Of a stretch of DNA of 32,465 nt, positions 11,780 through 19,970 are shown piece by piece. The translations under genes and the position numbers were made by a program. The notes beneath the pieces are model-generated. The model was not told where the DNA came from and did no database searches. It saw nothing but the letters and a program-made list of their open reading frames with translations. Numbering within the stretch: position 1 is the first letter of the stretch; each line of letters opens with the position of its first letter. Source of the stretch: Microcaldota archaeon (lineage in GTDB: Archaea; Micrarchaeota; Micrarchaeia; Norongarragalinales; JACRGE01); assembly GCA_016212465.1 (NCBI GenBank), contig JACRGE010000005.1, forward strand, positions 1-32,465, in the 5' to 3' direction.

Positions 11780-13840
11780 ATGATAGAGCAGATTTCCGTA
11801 ATTGACATCGGCGTGGTTGTCATCGTCGCCCTCGTATTCGGGTTCATTTTCTCAAGGCTGAAGCAAAGTTCTTCAATTGGATACGTCATTGCAGGCATAG
11901 CCTTGGGTCCATTCCTCCTAAACTATCTGAAGCCGGGCGAAGGACTTGCGCCAGTCTTTGGAGATTTAGGTCTCTTAATGCTTCTTTTCTACCTCGGGCT
12001 GGAGTTGAGCCTCAAGAAATTCAAGGAAACAGGCGGCATCGCCACCATACTTGTTGGAATCGAGATGCTTCTCACCTTTGTGATAGGGTTTTTCATCGCC
12101 AAAGTCTTCGGCTTTAACGATTTGGAAGCAATCGTAATCGGCTCACTGCTTCCGATGGCATCAACTGTGATTGCAGTGAAGTTCATTATTGAAAGAGGAC
12201 TCATGGATACGCATGAGGCGAAAACCGCTCTTTCCTCTTTGGTTGTAGAGGACTTCGTGGGAATCATGGTCTTGGTTTTCCTCACGAGCATCTCGGCCCA
12301 GAAGTCCCTCAACACCCTCGTAGTCAGCGCCCTTCTCTTTGTTATCGCGATGTTTTACGTGGTAAGCAAGGTCTCTAAATACGTTCTTGCGACGTTGCAT
12401 GCGTACGGTCACGGCGACAAGATGGCTATTTACGCAATTGGCATGGGCATCCTCGTAGCTGTCTTCGGCAAAACCTTTCTCGGTCTTTCAGAAGCCTTGG
12501 GCGCATATTTCGTTGGGTTTGCTTTAGCCGAGACGCCTTACGGTGAGCGCATTAAGAGAGAGCTGGGTTTCTTTAGGGAATTCTTCATTCTATTCTTTTT
12601 CGTGAGCTTCGGGTCGACAGTGACCCTGCCGTCTTCGCCCACATTCGTCTACATTCTGGTGGCCATGTTCATCTTGTACACGTTGGCAAAAATTCTCTCA
12701 TATGGCGTGGTCGGAACTGCTCTTGGACTGGACGCGAAATCAGCGGTCACAACAGGCTTGCTCATGTTTCCAATAGGAGAATTCAGCATCATCATCGCAA
12801 ACAATGCCTCGGGAGTCATTCCTCATGCAGCAGACATCATTTCACTTGCGTTCCTGCTTACGATTTCGACTACGCTCGCAAGCCCATACCTGTTTGAGAG
12901 AAAGGGCGAGATAGCAGAGTTCTTTATGAAAATCTATCCAAAGAAAGCAAGAAAATTCCTTCAAAGATTTGGCGCTGGCCTGCAGGGCTTTGGTAAAGCC
13001 AGCGAAGACAAGCGTTTTCAGAACGAGTTTGCAGCTGCACTGAGGAACCTGTTCAAGAACCTGCTCATAGCTGTTTCCATCGTATGGATAGCCTATTTGG
13101 CGAGAGTTGAGTTCTCCCTTCCGTTCCTTCCCTTCTTGCCCGAGAGTCTCTCTCTTGGGGTAATACTCTTGCCGCTCATTATCTGGCCCATCTACAAGTT
13201 CATTGAGGAACTGAAGTTTCTTACAAGGAAAGCAAGTGCTGGAATACTCTACAAACTGTTTCCTGTACTCTACAGGCGACCTCTGAAGATTGAATATCAA
13301 GTTACTGACATAGTCCTTGGAATCTTTCTCACCCTCGTCGGTGTGCTTGCTTCCCTCATCGTGTACTACCATGCGCCCCACATCTTCATCGTTATTCCAC
13401 TCACGTATACGATGCTCACTGTAATGTACCTCAGCAGGTCCTTTTACATGCTGTTTGAGAAATACGAGACACTTGAGAGCTTGCTCGTTGGCCAGGGGGG
13501 ATTGATTGGAGACAGGCAGCTAGTAGAGCTCTCCAGAGAATTTGATGAACACTCCCGGCGGTTCAGGGAAATTCATCTCGAGCGTATACACGCGAGGGAA
13601 AGAATACAGGAGGCGCTCCAAGGTGGGAACATGGCGGCTGCAAGAAGCGTCCTCAGTGATTTCAAGAAAAAAGAAACGCGTCTCATGCTTGGGCTGCTTG
13701 ATCTGAGCTTGGTCTCGCAGGAAAAGGAGCTTTTGAGAAAGCTCTCTGGATTCGAGTCCAAGAGCATTAAGGAAGCCATCAAAAAATATTCTTTAAGGTA
13801 CCCCCGCAGTTCGTTACTTCCAAGAAAGAAGCCCCAGTAA
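11780..13840 (+). CDS. CPA2-type Na+/H+ (or K+/H+) antiporter with an extra membrane domain
   Basis: A polytopic membrane protein. Residues about 1-380 are a Na_H_exchanger (CPA2/Kef-like) domain with many transmembrane segments and motifs such as GYVIAGIALGPFLLNYL and LGLLMLLFYLGLELSL. Residues about 430-570 add further hydrophobic segments (LLIAVSIVWIAYLARV, LGVILLPLIIWPIYKF, IVLGIFLTLVGVLASLIVYY, IFIVIPLTYTMLTVMYL). After these comes a charged helical tail of about 110 residues. No TrkA-N/RCK domain is visible. ATG 11780 follows GAGGCGGGGG and is preferred to an in-frame TTG at 11765. At 686 residues it is longer than minimal antiporters. Ion specificity cannot be told. Confidence 0.88.
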   Translation: MIEQISVIDIGVVVIVALVFGFIFSRLKQSSSIGYVIAGIALGPFLLNYLKPGEGLAPVFGDLGLLMLLFYLGLELSLKKFKETGGIATILVGIEMLLTFVIGFFIAKVFGFNDLEAIVIGSLLPMASTVIAVKFIIERGLMDTHEAKTALSSLVVEDFVGIMVLVFLTSISAQKSLNTLVVSALLFVIAMFYVVSKVSKYVLATLHAYGHGDKMAIYAIGMGILVAVFGKTFLGLSEALGAYFVGFALAETPYGERIKRELGFFREFFILFFFVSFGSTVTLPSSPTFVYILVAMFILYTLAKILSYGVVGTALGLDAKSAVTTGLLMFPIGEFSIIIANNASGVIPHAADIISLAFLLTISTTLASPYLFERKGEIAEFFMKIYPKKARKFLQRFGAGLQGFGKASEDKRFQNEFAAALRNLFKNLLIAVSIVWIAYLARVEFSLPFLPFLPESLSLGVILLPLIIWPIYKFIEELKFLTRKASAGILYKLFPVLYRRPLKIEYQVTDIVLGIFLTLVGVLASLIVYYHAPHIFIVIPLTYTMLTVMYLSRSFYMLFEKYETLESLLVGQGGLIGDRQLVELSREFDEHSRRFREIHLERIHARERIQEALQGGNMAAARSVLSDFKKKETRLMLGLLDLSLVSQEKELLRKLSGFESKSIKEAIKKYSLRYPRSSLLPRKKPQ

Positions 13841-13871
13841 CCCCTTCTTGAAATTTTTTTACTATAGAACT

Positions 13872-13990
13872 GGCTTAGTTGAAAATCCCGGGTTTTTTCT
13901 GGAGGGAAAACTGGCGAAACATTAGTTTTGGCTAATTTGCTTCTAAAATCATGTCTAGCGTCGAATTCCACAGACATTTTCAACAGAGCC
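13872..13990 (+). mobile_element. MITE-like element, copy B (119 bp)
   Basis: Left end GGCTTAGTTGAAAAT and right end (minus strand) GGCTCTGTTGAAAAT form terminal inverted repeats with two mismatches. They are flanked by perfect 10-bp direct repeats CTATAGAACT (13862-13871 and 13991-14000), a fresh-looking target-site duplication. The interior shares GAGGGAAAA, GGCG and CTAAAATCAT with copy A and has a hairpin ATTAG/CTAAT. No ORF is present. The GG-starting ends recall transposases that make 8-10 bp duplications, but no family is assigned. It lies 31 bp after the antiporter gene. Confidence 0.8.
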
Positions 13991-14044
13991 CTATAGAACT
14001 GCTTTTATTAATCAACTTCCAGATAATAAAGTGAGAAAGATGGA

Positions 14045-14155
14045 ATGGGATTCACTTCACGAAGGAAGACTATCGCATTAGTGTTTTGCCTACTGCTTAC
14101 TATCCTTTCCGGCCAACTCGTTTTTTCTCAAGCATTAAAAACTTCAATTCTCTAA
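14045..14155 (+). CDS. Short ORF encoding a signal-peptide-like sequence (small protein or gene remnant)
   Basis: A 36-residue frame beginning MGFTSRRKTIALVFCLLLT and continuing ILSGQLVFSQALKTSIL to a TAA. It has a basic n-region (SRRK), a 15-residue hydrophobic core and a polar FSQA cleavage-like end, the layout of a secretory signal, then stops almost at once. GAGAAAGATGGA precedes the ATG. It may be a genuine small membrane or secreted peptide, or the surviving 5' end of a truncated secreted-protein gene. It lies between MITE copy B and tRNA-His. Confidence 0.35.
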   Translation: MGFTSRRKTIALVFCLLLTILSGQLVFSQALKTSIL

Positions 14156-14235
14156 CTATTCCAAAGAATGTTTTTTTCGCCAGGGCTTACAATGGCGTGG
14201 ATCGTTCAACCTGGCAGGACTTGGGCCTGTGGCAA

Positions 14236-14270
14236 AGCCTTTTCTTTCTTGAAAGAAAGAACGTCTTTGC
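14236..14270 (+). repeat. Palindromic module in tRNA-His intron 1
   Basis: AGCC, arm TTTTCTTTCTT, arm GAAAGAAAG, then AACGTCTTTGC. The spacer box is lost, but the arm sequence matches the family. Confidence 0.65.
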
Positions 14271-14298
14271 AGAGAGCCCACTATTGGGGTTCAAACCA

Positions 14299-14346
14299 AG
14301 CCTTTCTTTTCTTGAAAGAAAAGAAACCCTTGGGAAAGAAAAGAAC
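14299..14346 (+). repeat. Palindromic module in tRNA-His T-loop intron
   Basis: AGCC, arm TTTCTTTTCTT, arm AAGAAAAGAAA, then CCCTTGGG and the second purine arm AAAGAAAAGAA. CAAGC and GCTTG just outside close the intron stem. Confidence 0.75.
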
Positions 14347-14373
14347 AGCTTGCGAAAATCCCCATCTACGCCC

Positions 14374-14380
14374 TTTTTTT
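14374..14380 (+). terminator. Oligo-T terminator after tRNA-His
   Basis: A run of seven T starts two bases after C73 of tRNA-His, a typical archaeal termination signal separating it from hisS. Confidence 0.55.
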
Positions 14381-14411
14381 ACTATGCCCTCCCTAAATTA
14401 GGTGTGATTGA

Positions 14412-15731
14412 ATGAGAAGCATCGAGTCAAGCAAAAGGAATGAAACCGATTTTTCGCCGCCGAGAGGCACCCGCGATTTCGGCCCTTCGGAGAAGATGCA
14501 AAGGGATTGGATAGTGCAAACTCTCAAAACAGTTTTCGAAACGTACGGGTTCGCTCCACTTGAGACGCCCGCTCTTGAGAAATGGGAAACGCTTTCTTCA
14601 AAGTACGCAGGGGGAAAGGAAATCTTGAAGGAAATGTATTCCCTTACAGATCAAGGTGGAAGAAAACTTGGTTTGAGGTACGATCTTACTGTACCCCTTT
14701 GCAGATTCATTGCACAGAACCCCAAGCTCGCGAAGCCATTCAAGAGATACCAGATTGCTCCTGTTTGGAGGGACGGTCCCATAAAACTCGGGAGATACCG
14801 GGAATTCTGGCAGGCTGACGTGGACACTGTTGGAATAGAATCCCTTGCAGCTGATGCTGAAGTTCTTTCGCTTGCACTTGCAGTATTCAAGGAACTTGGA
14901 CTGGACGCGTTCATTAAAGTAAACAACCGGAAGCTCCTTGACGGACTCCTAGACTTTGCAGGCGTGGCCCCAGAAAACAGGGGAGCAATAATCCTTTCGT
15001 TGGACAAGCTGGACAAGATCGGGAAAGAAGGCGTGCTCGCCGAGTTGGAGCAGAAGGGTCTCGCTAAGGAAAGCGTTGAAAAACTCGTGGGCTTGCTGGA
15101 ATGCAAAACAATTGCGGCATTCGAACAGATGTCACTTAACGAGGGAGGCAGAGAGGGCGTGAAGGAATTAAAGGAATTGTTTCGCTACCTAGACTGCTTT
15201 GAAGCAGAGAAAACGAGGACAAGGTTTGCACCAAGCCTTGCACGTGGACTCAGCTACTATACCGGGACTGTCTTCGAGGTTTTTCTCCAGAACTCGGCGA
15301 TAAAATCAGCTGTTGCTGCAGGAGGACGTTACGATGAGCTGATAGGCAATTTCACTGGAAGGGAAAGAATTCCTGCGACAGGCATTTCCTTCGGTATCGA
15401 CGTATTAATGGATGCGATGAAAATAAGGCTGAAAAGCGACAAAAAGCAGTTTAGAATGCTTCTTTACGTGATTCCCATAAAGACCCTGGGGGACAGCATC
15501 AAGATAGTGCAGGCGTTCAGGAATGCAGGGATTCCAGCTGGAATAGATTTGCTTGGCAGGGGACTCAGCAAAAACCTTGAGTACGCAAGTAAATCGGGCG
15601 TAAGGTTTGCGGCGATCGCTGGTGAGAAGGAGCTGGAGCAAGGACGCATACGGGTCAGGGATATGGAGAGCGGGGAAGAAAAGGAGCTCTCAGTACAAGA
15701 GGCAATAAATTTTTTAAAAAACAAGGTTTGA
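14412..15731 (+). CDS. hisS: Histidyl-tRNA synthetase
   Basis: Class IIa synthetase charging tRNA-His. Motif 1 region: FSPPRGTRDFGPSEKMQRDWI. Motif 2: KRYQIAPVWRDGPIKLGRYREFWQADVDTVG (FR-E equivalent, around residues 115-145). The HisA signature LARGLSYYTGTVFEV lies near 276-290, motif 3 GGRYDELIG and GISFGIDVL near 303-330, and a C-terminal anticodon-binding domain from about 345. At 439 residues it is full length. ATG 14412 is preceded by GGTGATTG. It directly follows its substrate tRNA gene. Confidence 0.96.
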   Translation: MRSIESSKRNETDFSPPRGTRDFGPSEKMQRDWIVQTLKTVFETYGFAPLETPALEKWETLSSKYAGGKEILKEMYSLTDQGGRKLGLRYDLTVPLCRFIAQNPKLAKPFKRYQIAPVWRDGPIKLGRYREFWQADVDTVGIESLAADAEVLSLALAVFKELGLDAFIKVNNRKLLDGLLDFAGVAPENRGAIILSLDKLDKIGKEGVLAELEQKGLAKESVEKLVGLLECKTIAAFEQMSLNEGGREGVKELKELFRYLDCFEAEKTRTRFAPSLARGLSYYTGTVFEVFLQNSAIKSAVAAGGRYDELIGNFTGRERIPATGISFGIDVLMDAMKIRLKSDKKQFRMLLYVIPIKTLGDSIKIVQAFRNAGIPAGIDLLGRGLSKNLEYASKSGVRFAAIAGEKELEQGRIRVRDMESGEEKELSVQEAINFLKNKV

Positions 15732-15906
15732 CCACCGATTAATTTTTTCAAATTTTGATTAAAAAATACTGGCGTATTTCTTCAATGCAGAAATGCCCTC
15801 TCATTTATTAAACAAGAATCAGTAGTATTATTCACTTGAGTTTTGAGCACTCATGCAGCGGGTGTGTTGCTTGAAAATCCGTAGTCCTCAACAGATAAAG
15901 AGGATC

Positions 15907-18900
15907 ATGTGGAGAAACCGCGTAAAGAATCATAGCATGGTATTTCTTTTCTTCCTTCTCCTGGTGTGCGCTTATCTTTCCTCTGCCTTTATCCTCTTGC
16001 CGGTAGACAACCCCTTTTTGAGAGTGATCTTCTTGCCAATACGCATTATTGGCCTGATAAGCAGCGTTACTGCGTTTGTTCTCGTGCCTGGAGGAGGACC
16101 AGTAGTAACCTTGAGCTCTTGTGGAATCCTTAATGCATCCAATACGATATACGAGCTCAGCCAAAACGTTGAATCTTCAGGGACCTGCTTCACTATAACT
16201 GCAAACGATTCAACCCTCGACTGCAAAGGGTATACGATCACTTATGCCAAGGTCAATTATGGCTATGGAGTGAGTGCTTCAGGCCGTGGAATTACTTTAA
16301 AAAACTGCAATATCGTCCAAGGAAATTCCACATACGGTTCGTCTGCTATCTACTTCAATGGAGTGAATGACAGTGCGGTCTTGAGCAATTCAATAACCAC
16401 TTCAGGCTTCAACACGTTCGGCATGTACCTTTACTCTGTATTCAACAACACGTTTTCAGGCAATACGATAAATACGGTGAGTGACTACTCTTCTGGCATT
16501 TTTGCTTTTTCTATCCAATCCAGCACCTTCTCAAGCAATACCATAAATACGCGAAACCAGTCTTCAGACGGCATTGACCTTTCGTCAGGCTCTGGAAACA
16601 CGGTTTCAGGAAACACCATAACCACTCTCGGCAAAAACTCAGCCGGCATTGTACTGGAATCCTATTACTATTACACGCGATGCTACCAGAATACGGTCTC
16701 CGGAAATTCCATTACCGCTTCAGGTGAATCCGCTACCGGCATTGAAGTATATCACTGCAATAACGATATTCTCTCAGGGAATTCAATAACCGTTTCTGGG
16801 ACTTCTGCGCGTGGGATTTCCATTACCGGCGACTCTTCAATGACTCGCGTTACCAACTGTAACATCGCCGCATCAAATGCCCGGGCATACGGCATTTATT
16901 TGTATACCGCTTCACCAACCATTCAATTCACTACGATAAGCACTTCAGCTGCCGATGCCCCCGCGCTATACATAGATTCTTCATTCGTTGTTTTGGTCCA
17001 AGACTCAACTCTCTCCGGTGTTAACCAGACTCTGGTCAAGAGCAGGTTCTCAATCACAAGTGCCACATTCATGGACGTGAACTTCGACAAAACCAAGGTT
17101 TCAATCGACTCTAATATGACAGGCAACCTCGTAATTAAGTGGCATGCTTCTGTGTATGTGACAGATTCCAGTGGAAGCCCGCTTGATGCGACTGTGAACG
17201 TTTCAAACAACGCAGGCATGTCCTTGTTCTCTGGGAGGTCAGGTGCAAGCGGCTTGACGAATCAATTTGAAGTAATTGACCAGATAATGAACCGCACCGG
17301 TGGAAAAAACTACAACAACCATATTGCAACTGTCAGCAAACCAGATTACCAGACAAACGTTACTTCATGGAACATATCCTCTAAGATGCAAATGAATGCA
17401 GTCCTTTTGCCTTCGTTTATACCCACTACAACTTCTACCACCACGTCTACTTCCACAACCGAAACCACTACCTCAACCACTTCCAGCTCTACTTCAACAT
17501 CCTCTACCACTTCAACATCCACTTCTACTTCTTCGACTACCACTACCTCCCTTCCCCCGAATACCCTGTCGCTTAACCTCACCACAAAAACCCCCTCAGG
17601 CTATGATGGATACGTTTATGGCAGTTGCTGCTCCCCCTCCACATCCGTCTACCGCAACGATTCATCTGATGAAGCCCTTATAGGCAGAAACGCTTCAACG
17701 AACACGAGCTTCAATGCATTCCTGTCCTTCAGCACCTCTTCCATTCCATCAAATGCAGTAGTTCTCCGCTTGGTTCTATGGGTTTACAACAAGCTAGCAA
17801 GCTCACAGAGTTTTGTTTCAGCAAAAGATTTGAATGCAAGAAAACCCCGAGACTATCCTGATACGCTGGAAGGAAACGCACAATTGTTTGGAAACATCTC
17901 TTCTGCACCCCCTTATGCAGAAAATCTGGCGTGGACGCATTCCCCGGCTTATGAGTCAGTTGATTTGGGTGACCCTGCAGTAGTCGATTTCAGAAACCTG
18001 CTTTCAACTGGATTGTTTTCATTGGGAATCACCAGCCGGGAAAACAGCCTTGCAAGGATTTCGACATCCGAGGACTCCAGTAATTCACATTGGCCGATGC
18101 TCACGGTTTATTACCTTCTTAGAGCCTGCATGGACGGAACCCTTCCTGAAAGCTGTTCTGCAACCCAACCCCTCTATTGTGATGAGTTACTGTCCCTCTC
18201 AGAGAAGTCAAGCTTGTGTGGTTGCCCAAGCGGACAAGTGGCAGTGGATGACTACTGCGTGCCTGGCCCAGAAACGGTTTTCTGTGAAGACAACACCTCT
18301 GTTGGCCAATGCTCTTCAACAAAGCCCTTGTACTGCGACGAATCAGCTGTGCTAGTTGAGAAAGCAAGCGTTTGCAACTGCCCCAACGGAACGGTTGCCG
18401 AAGGAGAGTCTTGCGTGCCTCAGCAGACTCCCTCCCTGTGTGATGACCAAACCCCCTCAGGGGAGTGCTCTATAACGAAGCCGCTTTACTGCACTCCTGA
18501 ATTGACCCTGGTGCCAAAAGCAAGTGCCTGCGGCTGCCCCTCCAATCTAGTGCAGGAGGGAGACGATTGCTTCACGGCAAGTTTTGGAGAAGAAGCTGTT
18601 GAGAACAAAACAACGCCCAACGTGCTTAACACCACACTCAGAGAGATTATGAGCAAGAAAGCCGGAGGCGTGTTTACTGTCAAAATGCCTTTGGAAAACG
18701 TGACCAACATCCTCACCTCAAAGGAGCATGTTGTATACGAGAACACCACCACTTTATACAATGGCACGATTATAAAAACCAATTTTACGGTGTTTACTTT
18801 AACTGTGACCAACGTGGGTGATACACCGGTCGAGAATATTGAAGTCAGCGACTCCATTCCAGCAGAGCTTTTTGAGGAAATGGCTGGTGTGAGCTTCAAT

Positions 18901-19200
18901 CCACTTCCAACCAAAATCAATAGCAATACCCTGACGTGGATGGTGCCGCGCCTCAACTCCCGCGAGTCCAAGCAGTTTACCTACACCATATACGGAAAGG
19001 CATACGTGGGCTCGCCTCCAACACCGATTGTTCAACCAGGCCCCAGCCTGACTGACCTTGGTGCCCTCATCCTTGTTTCAATCCTATTAGTGATCGTCAT
19101 CCTCTTGCTTTCCATCGCTAGAAACCGTGGTGTTGACGGAGGAACCGCCGAGGCCACAGCTGAGCCAAGCCCCGAGGGACGCAAGATAACTGAGTGGTAG
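15907..19200 (+). CDS. Large cell-surface protein: beta-helix, Ser/Thr linker, Cys-rich repeats, C-terminal TM anchor
   Basis: N-terminal signal or anchor segment VFLFFLLLVCAYLSSAFILL, then a right-handed parallel beta-helix (about 60-430, NosD/PbH1-like) with recurrent SGNTITTSG-type turns. A Thr/Ser-rich spacer (about 504-551) follows, then a beta-rich module (about 553-736, resembling DNRLRE/CBM-like domains). Next are three tandem Cys-rich repeats (about 740-889, each with PLYC and CGCP or CNCP), a DUF11-like beta domain (about 911-1034, LTVTNVGDTPVENIEVSDSIP) and a transmembrane helix near 1046-1068 with a short cytoplasmic tail. It is probably an S-layer-associated or adhesion protein; many N-x-S/T sequons suggest glycosylation. 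ATG 15907 was chosen for the upstream AAAGAGGA; an in-frame ATG at 15853 would add 18 residues. Confidence 0.82.
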   Translation: MWRNRVKNHSMVFLFFLLLVCAYLSSAFILLPVDNPFLRVIFLPIRIIGLISSVTAFVLVPGGGPVVTLSSCGILNASNTIYELSQNVESSGTCFTITANDSTLDCKGYTITYAKVNYGYGVSASGRGITLKNCNIVQGNSTYGSSAIYFNGVNDSAVLSNSITTSGFNTFGMYLYSVFNNTFSGNTINTVSDYSSGIFAFSIQSSTFSSNTINTRNQSSDGIDLSSGSGNTVSGNTITTLGKNSAGIVLESYYYYTRCYQNTVSGNSITASGESATGIEVYHCNNDILSGNSITVSGTSARGISITGDSSMTRVTNCNIAASNARAYGIYLYTASPTIQFTTISTSAADAPALYIDSSFVVLVQDSTLSGVNQTLVKSRFSITSATFMDVNFDKTKVSIDSNMTGNLVIKWHASVYVTDSSGSPLDATVNVSNNAGMSLFSGRSGASGLTNQFEVIDQIMNRTGGKNYNNHIATVSKPDYQTNVTSWNISSKMQMNAVLLPSFIPTTTSTTTSTSTTETTTSTTSSSTSTSSTTSTSTSTSSTTTTSLPPNTLSLNLTTKTPSGYDGYVYGSCCSPSTSVYRNDSSDEALIGRNASTNTSFNAFLSFSTSSIPSNAVVLRLVLWVYNKLASSQSFVSAKDLNARKPRDYPDTLEGNAQLFGNISSAPPYAENLAWTHSPAYESVDLGDPAVVDFRNLLSTGLFSLGITSRENSLARISTSEDSSNSHWPMLTVYYLLRACMDGTLPESCSATQPLYCDELLSLSEKSSLCGCPSGQVAVDDYCVPGPETVFCEDNTSVGQCSSTKPLYCDESAVLVEKASVCNCPNGTVAEGESCVPQQTPSLCDDQTPSGECSITKPLYCTPELTLVPKASACGCPSNLVQEGDDCFTASFGEEAVENKTTPNVLNTTLREIMSKKAGGVFTVKMPLENVTNILTSKEHVVYENTTTLYNGTIIKTNFTVFTLTVTNVGDTPVENIEVSDSIPAELFEEMAGVSFNPLPTKINSNTLTWMVPRLNSRESKQFTYTIYGKAYVGSPPTPIVQPGPSLTDLGALILVSILLVIVILLLSIARNRGVDGGTAEATAEPSPEGRKITEW

Positions 19201-19348
19201 TTAATACGTGCCGAAGAGGAGCCCTGCACATAAGATTGAGATATTGCGAAAAGATTTAGGTACAAGAAAAAACTGAAAAAACAATTCATGTGCCCCGAAG
19301 AGGAAAAGAACAAATATGAGTTCATCATTATGCTTGTAGGTGACTTGA

Positions 19349-19723
19349 ATGAAAAAAGCGGGAATGTGGAGGAAAAAAAATACAGGCTCGCTCAGGATAG
19401 CATTGTTTCTGTTGCTGATTTTCTTGCTCGCCTATTTCTTCATCGGTGCATACCTCCTGTCTGCACGGCCTACTCCCTTGGTTAAAACCGTTTTCGCACC
19501 CTTGCTACTGCTGGGCTGCACAACCCCTACCGCCCTAGCTTATGAAGACCCCTGCAAGCAAACCGCATGTCCGCCGAGATGCGAAGGAAAAAGCTTTTTT
19601 GTAGGCGGTAAATGCATTGAAGGCAGCTGCAAGTACCTGTTGGAGATTCCAGAGGCGCCAATCTGCATGAATGAGTCCAATAAAGGCCTTCCGGGCCAGG
19701 CCTTTAACACCTCGGCCAAGTGA
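19349..19723 (+). CDS. Small membrane-anchored Cys-containing protein
   Basis: A 124-residue protein with a basic N-terminus (MKKAGMWRKKNTGSLR), a strong hydrophobic helix (IALFLLLIFLLAYFFIGAYL) and a second hydrophobic stretch (VFAPLLLLGCTTPTALA, with a lipobox-like LLGC). An extracellular-looking part follows with spaced cysteines: DPCKQTACPPRCEGKSF, GGKCIEGSCKYLL and APICMN. No family recognised. ATG 19349 follows GGTGA. It sits 148 nt after the large surface protein on the same strand, and both have Cys-rich exported regions, so they may act together. Its stop is followed at once by a palindromic repeat cluster. Confidence 0.65.
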   Translation: MKKAGMWRKKNTGSLRIALFLLLIFLLAYFFIGAYLLSARPTPLVKTVFAPLLLLGCTTPTALAYEDPCKQTACPPRCEGKSFFVGGKCIEGSCKYLLEIPEAPICMNESNKGLPGQAFNTSAK

Positions 19724-19756
19724 AGGGCTTTGCCCCCTCAACCCCCCTTTCCACGA

Positions 19757-19880
19757 GGCTTTTCTTTTTTTCCCAGGTTTTTGTTTTTTCCCCAGGGTTT
19801 TTCCCGCAGGAAAAAGGCTGTTTGCCGCAGCAAAAAGCTGAAGCCCTGTTTTTCCCAGGTTTTTGCCGCAGCAAAAAGCT
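19757..19880 (-). repeat. Nested palindromic repeat cluster upstream of ileS
   Basis: Read on the minus strand, 19880-19849 is a clean 32-nt module (AGC, TTTTT, GCTGCGGC, AAAAA, CCTGGG, AAAAA). A second module begins AGCTTTTTGCTGCGGCAAA. It is split by an inserted unit (CAGCC, TTTTT, CCTGCGGG, AAAAA, CCCTGGGG, AAAAAA) and resumes with CAAAAACCTGGG. No tRNA can be folded from this region on either strand, so the family also exists outside tRNA introns. The 19724-19970 gap holds no gene; an AT-rich TTTTATTAATT near 19908-19920 may be the ileS promoter. Confidence 0.7.
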
Positions 19881-19970
19881 GTTTGGGACGCCTTCGTCAA
19901 AAAACAATTTTATTAATTCCTCCTGCCCTAATATTCCATCCTCTTTTTTATTGAGTGAACGGGTGTTGAA

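Larger units (their letters stand above)
14194..14372 (+). tRNA. tRNA-His(GUG) with two introns
   Basis: Acceptor GCGTGGA (14195-14201) pairs with TCTACGC (14365-14371). G at 14194 provides the encoded G-1 and C at 14372 the C73 that are specific to tRNA-His. The anticodon loop carries GTG (14229-14231). Intron 1 (about 14233-14274, 42 nt) is at 37/38; its ends CAAAG and CTTTG pair. Intron 2 (about 14295-14357, 63 nt) lies in the T loop, joining TTCAA to AT. Splicing restores anticodon stem TGGGC/GCCCA and T stem TGGGG/CCCCA. hisS begins 40 nt downstream, so the tRNA and its synthetase gene are neighbours. Confidence 0.92.

Noticed and set aside
3000-14346. CRISPR-like array suggested by repeated palindromes
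   Set aside because: Repeats are variable, irregularly spaced and nested, without uniform spacers; they fall within tRNA introns and spacers.
14086-14415. 109-residue ORF across tRNA-His
   Set aside because: It runs through both introns and exons of a well-supported tRNA and encodes low-complexity Phe/Leu/Lys sequence from the repeats.
19288-19485. 65-residue ORF overlapping the small Cys-containing protein
   Set aside because: The alternative frame from 19349 has a Shine-Dalgarno, a membrane helix and patterned cysteines, so this one is taken as a shadow.
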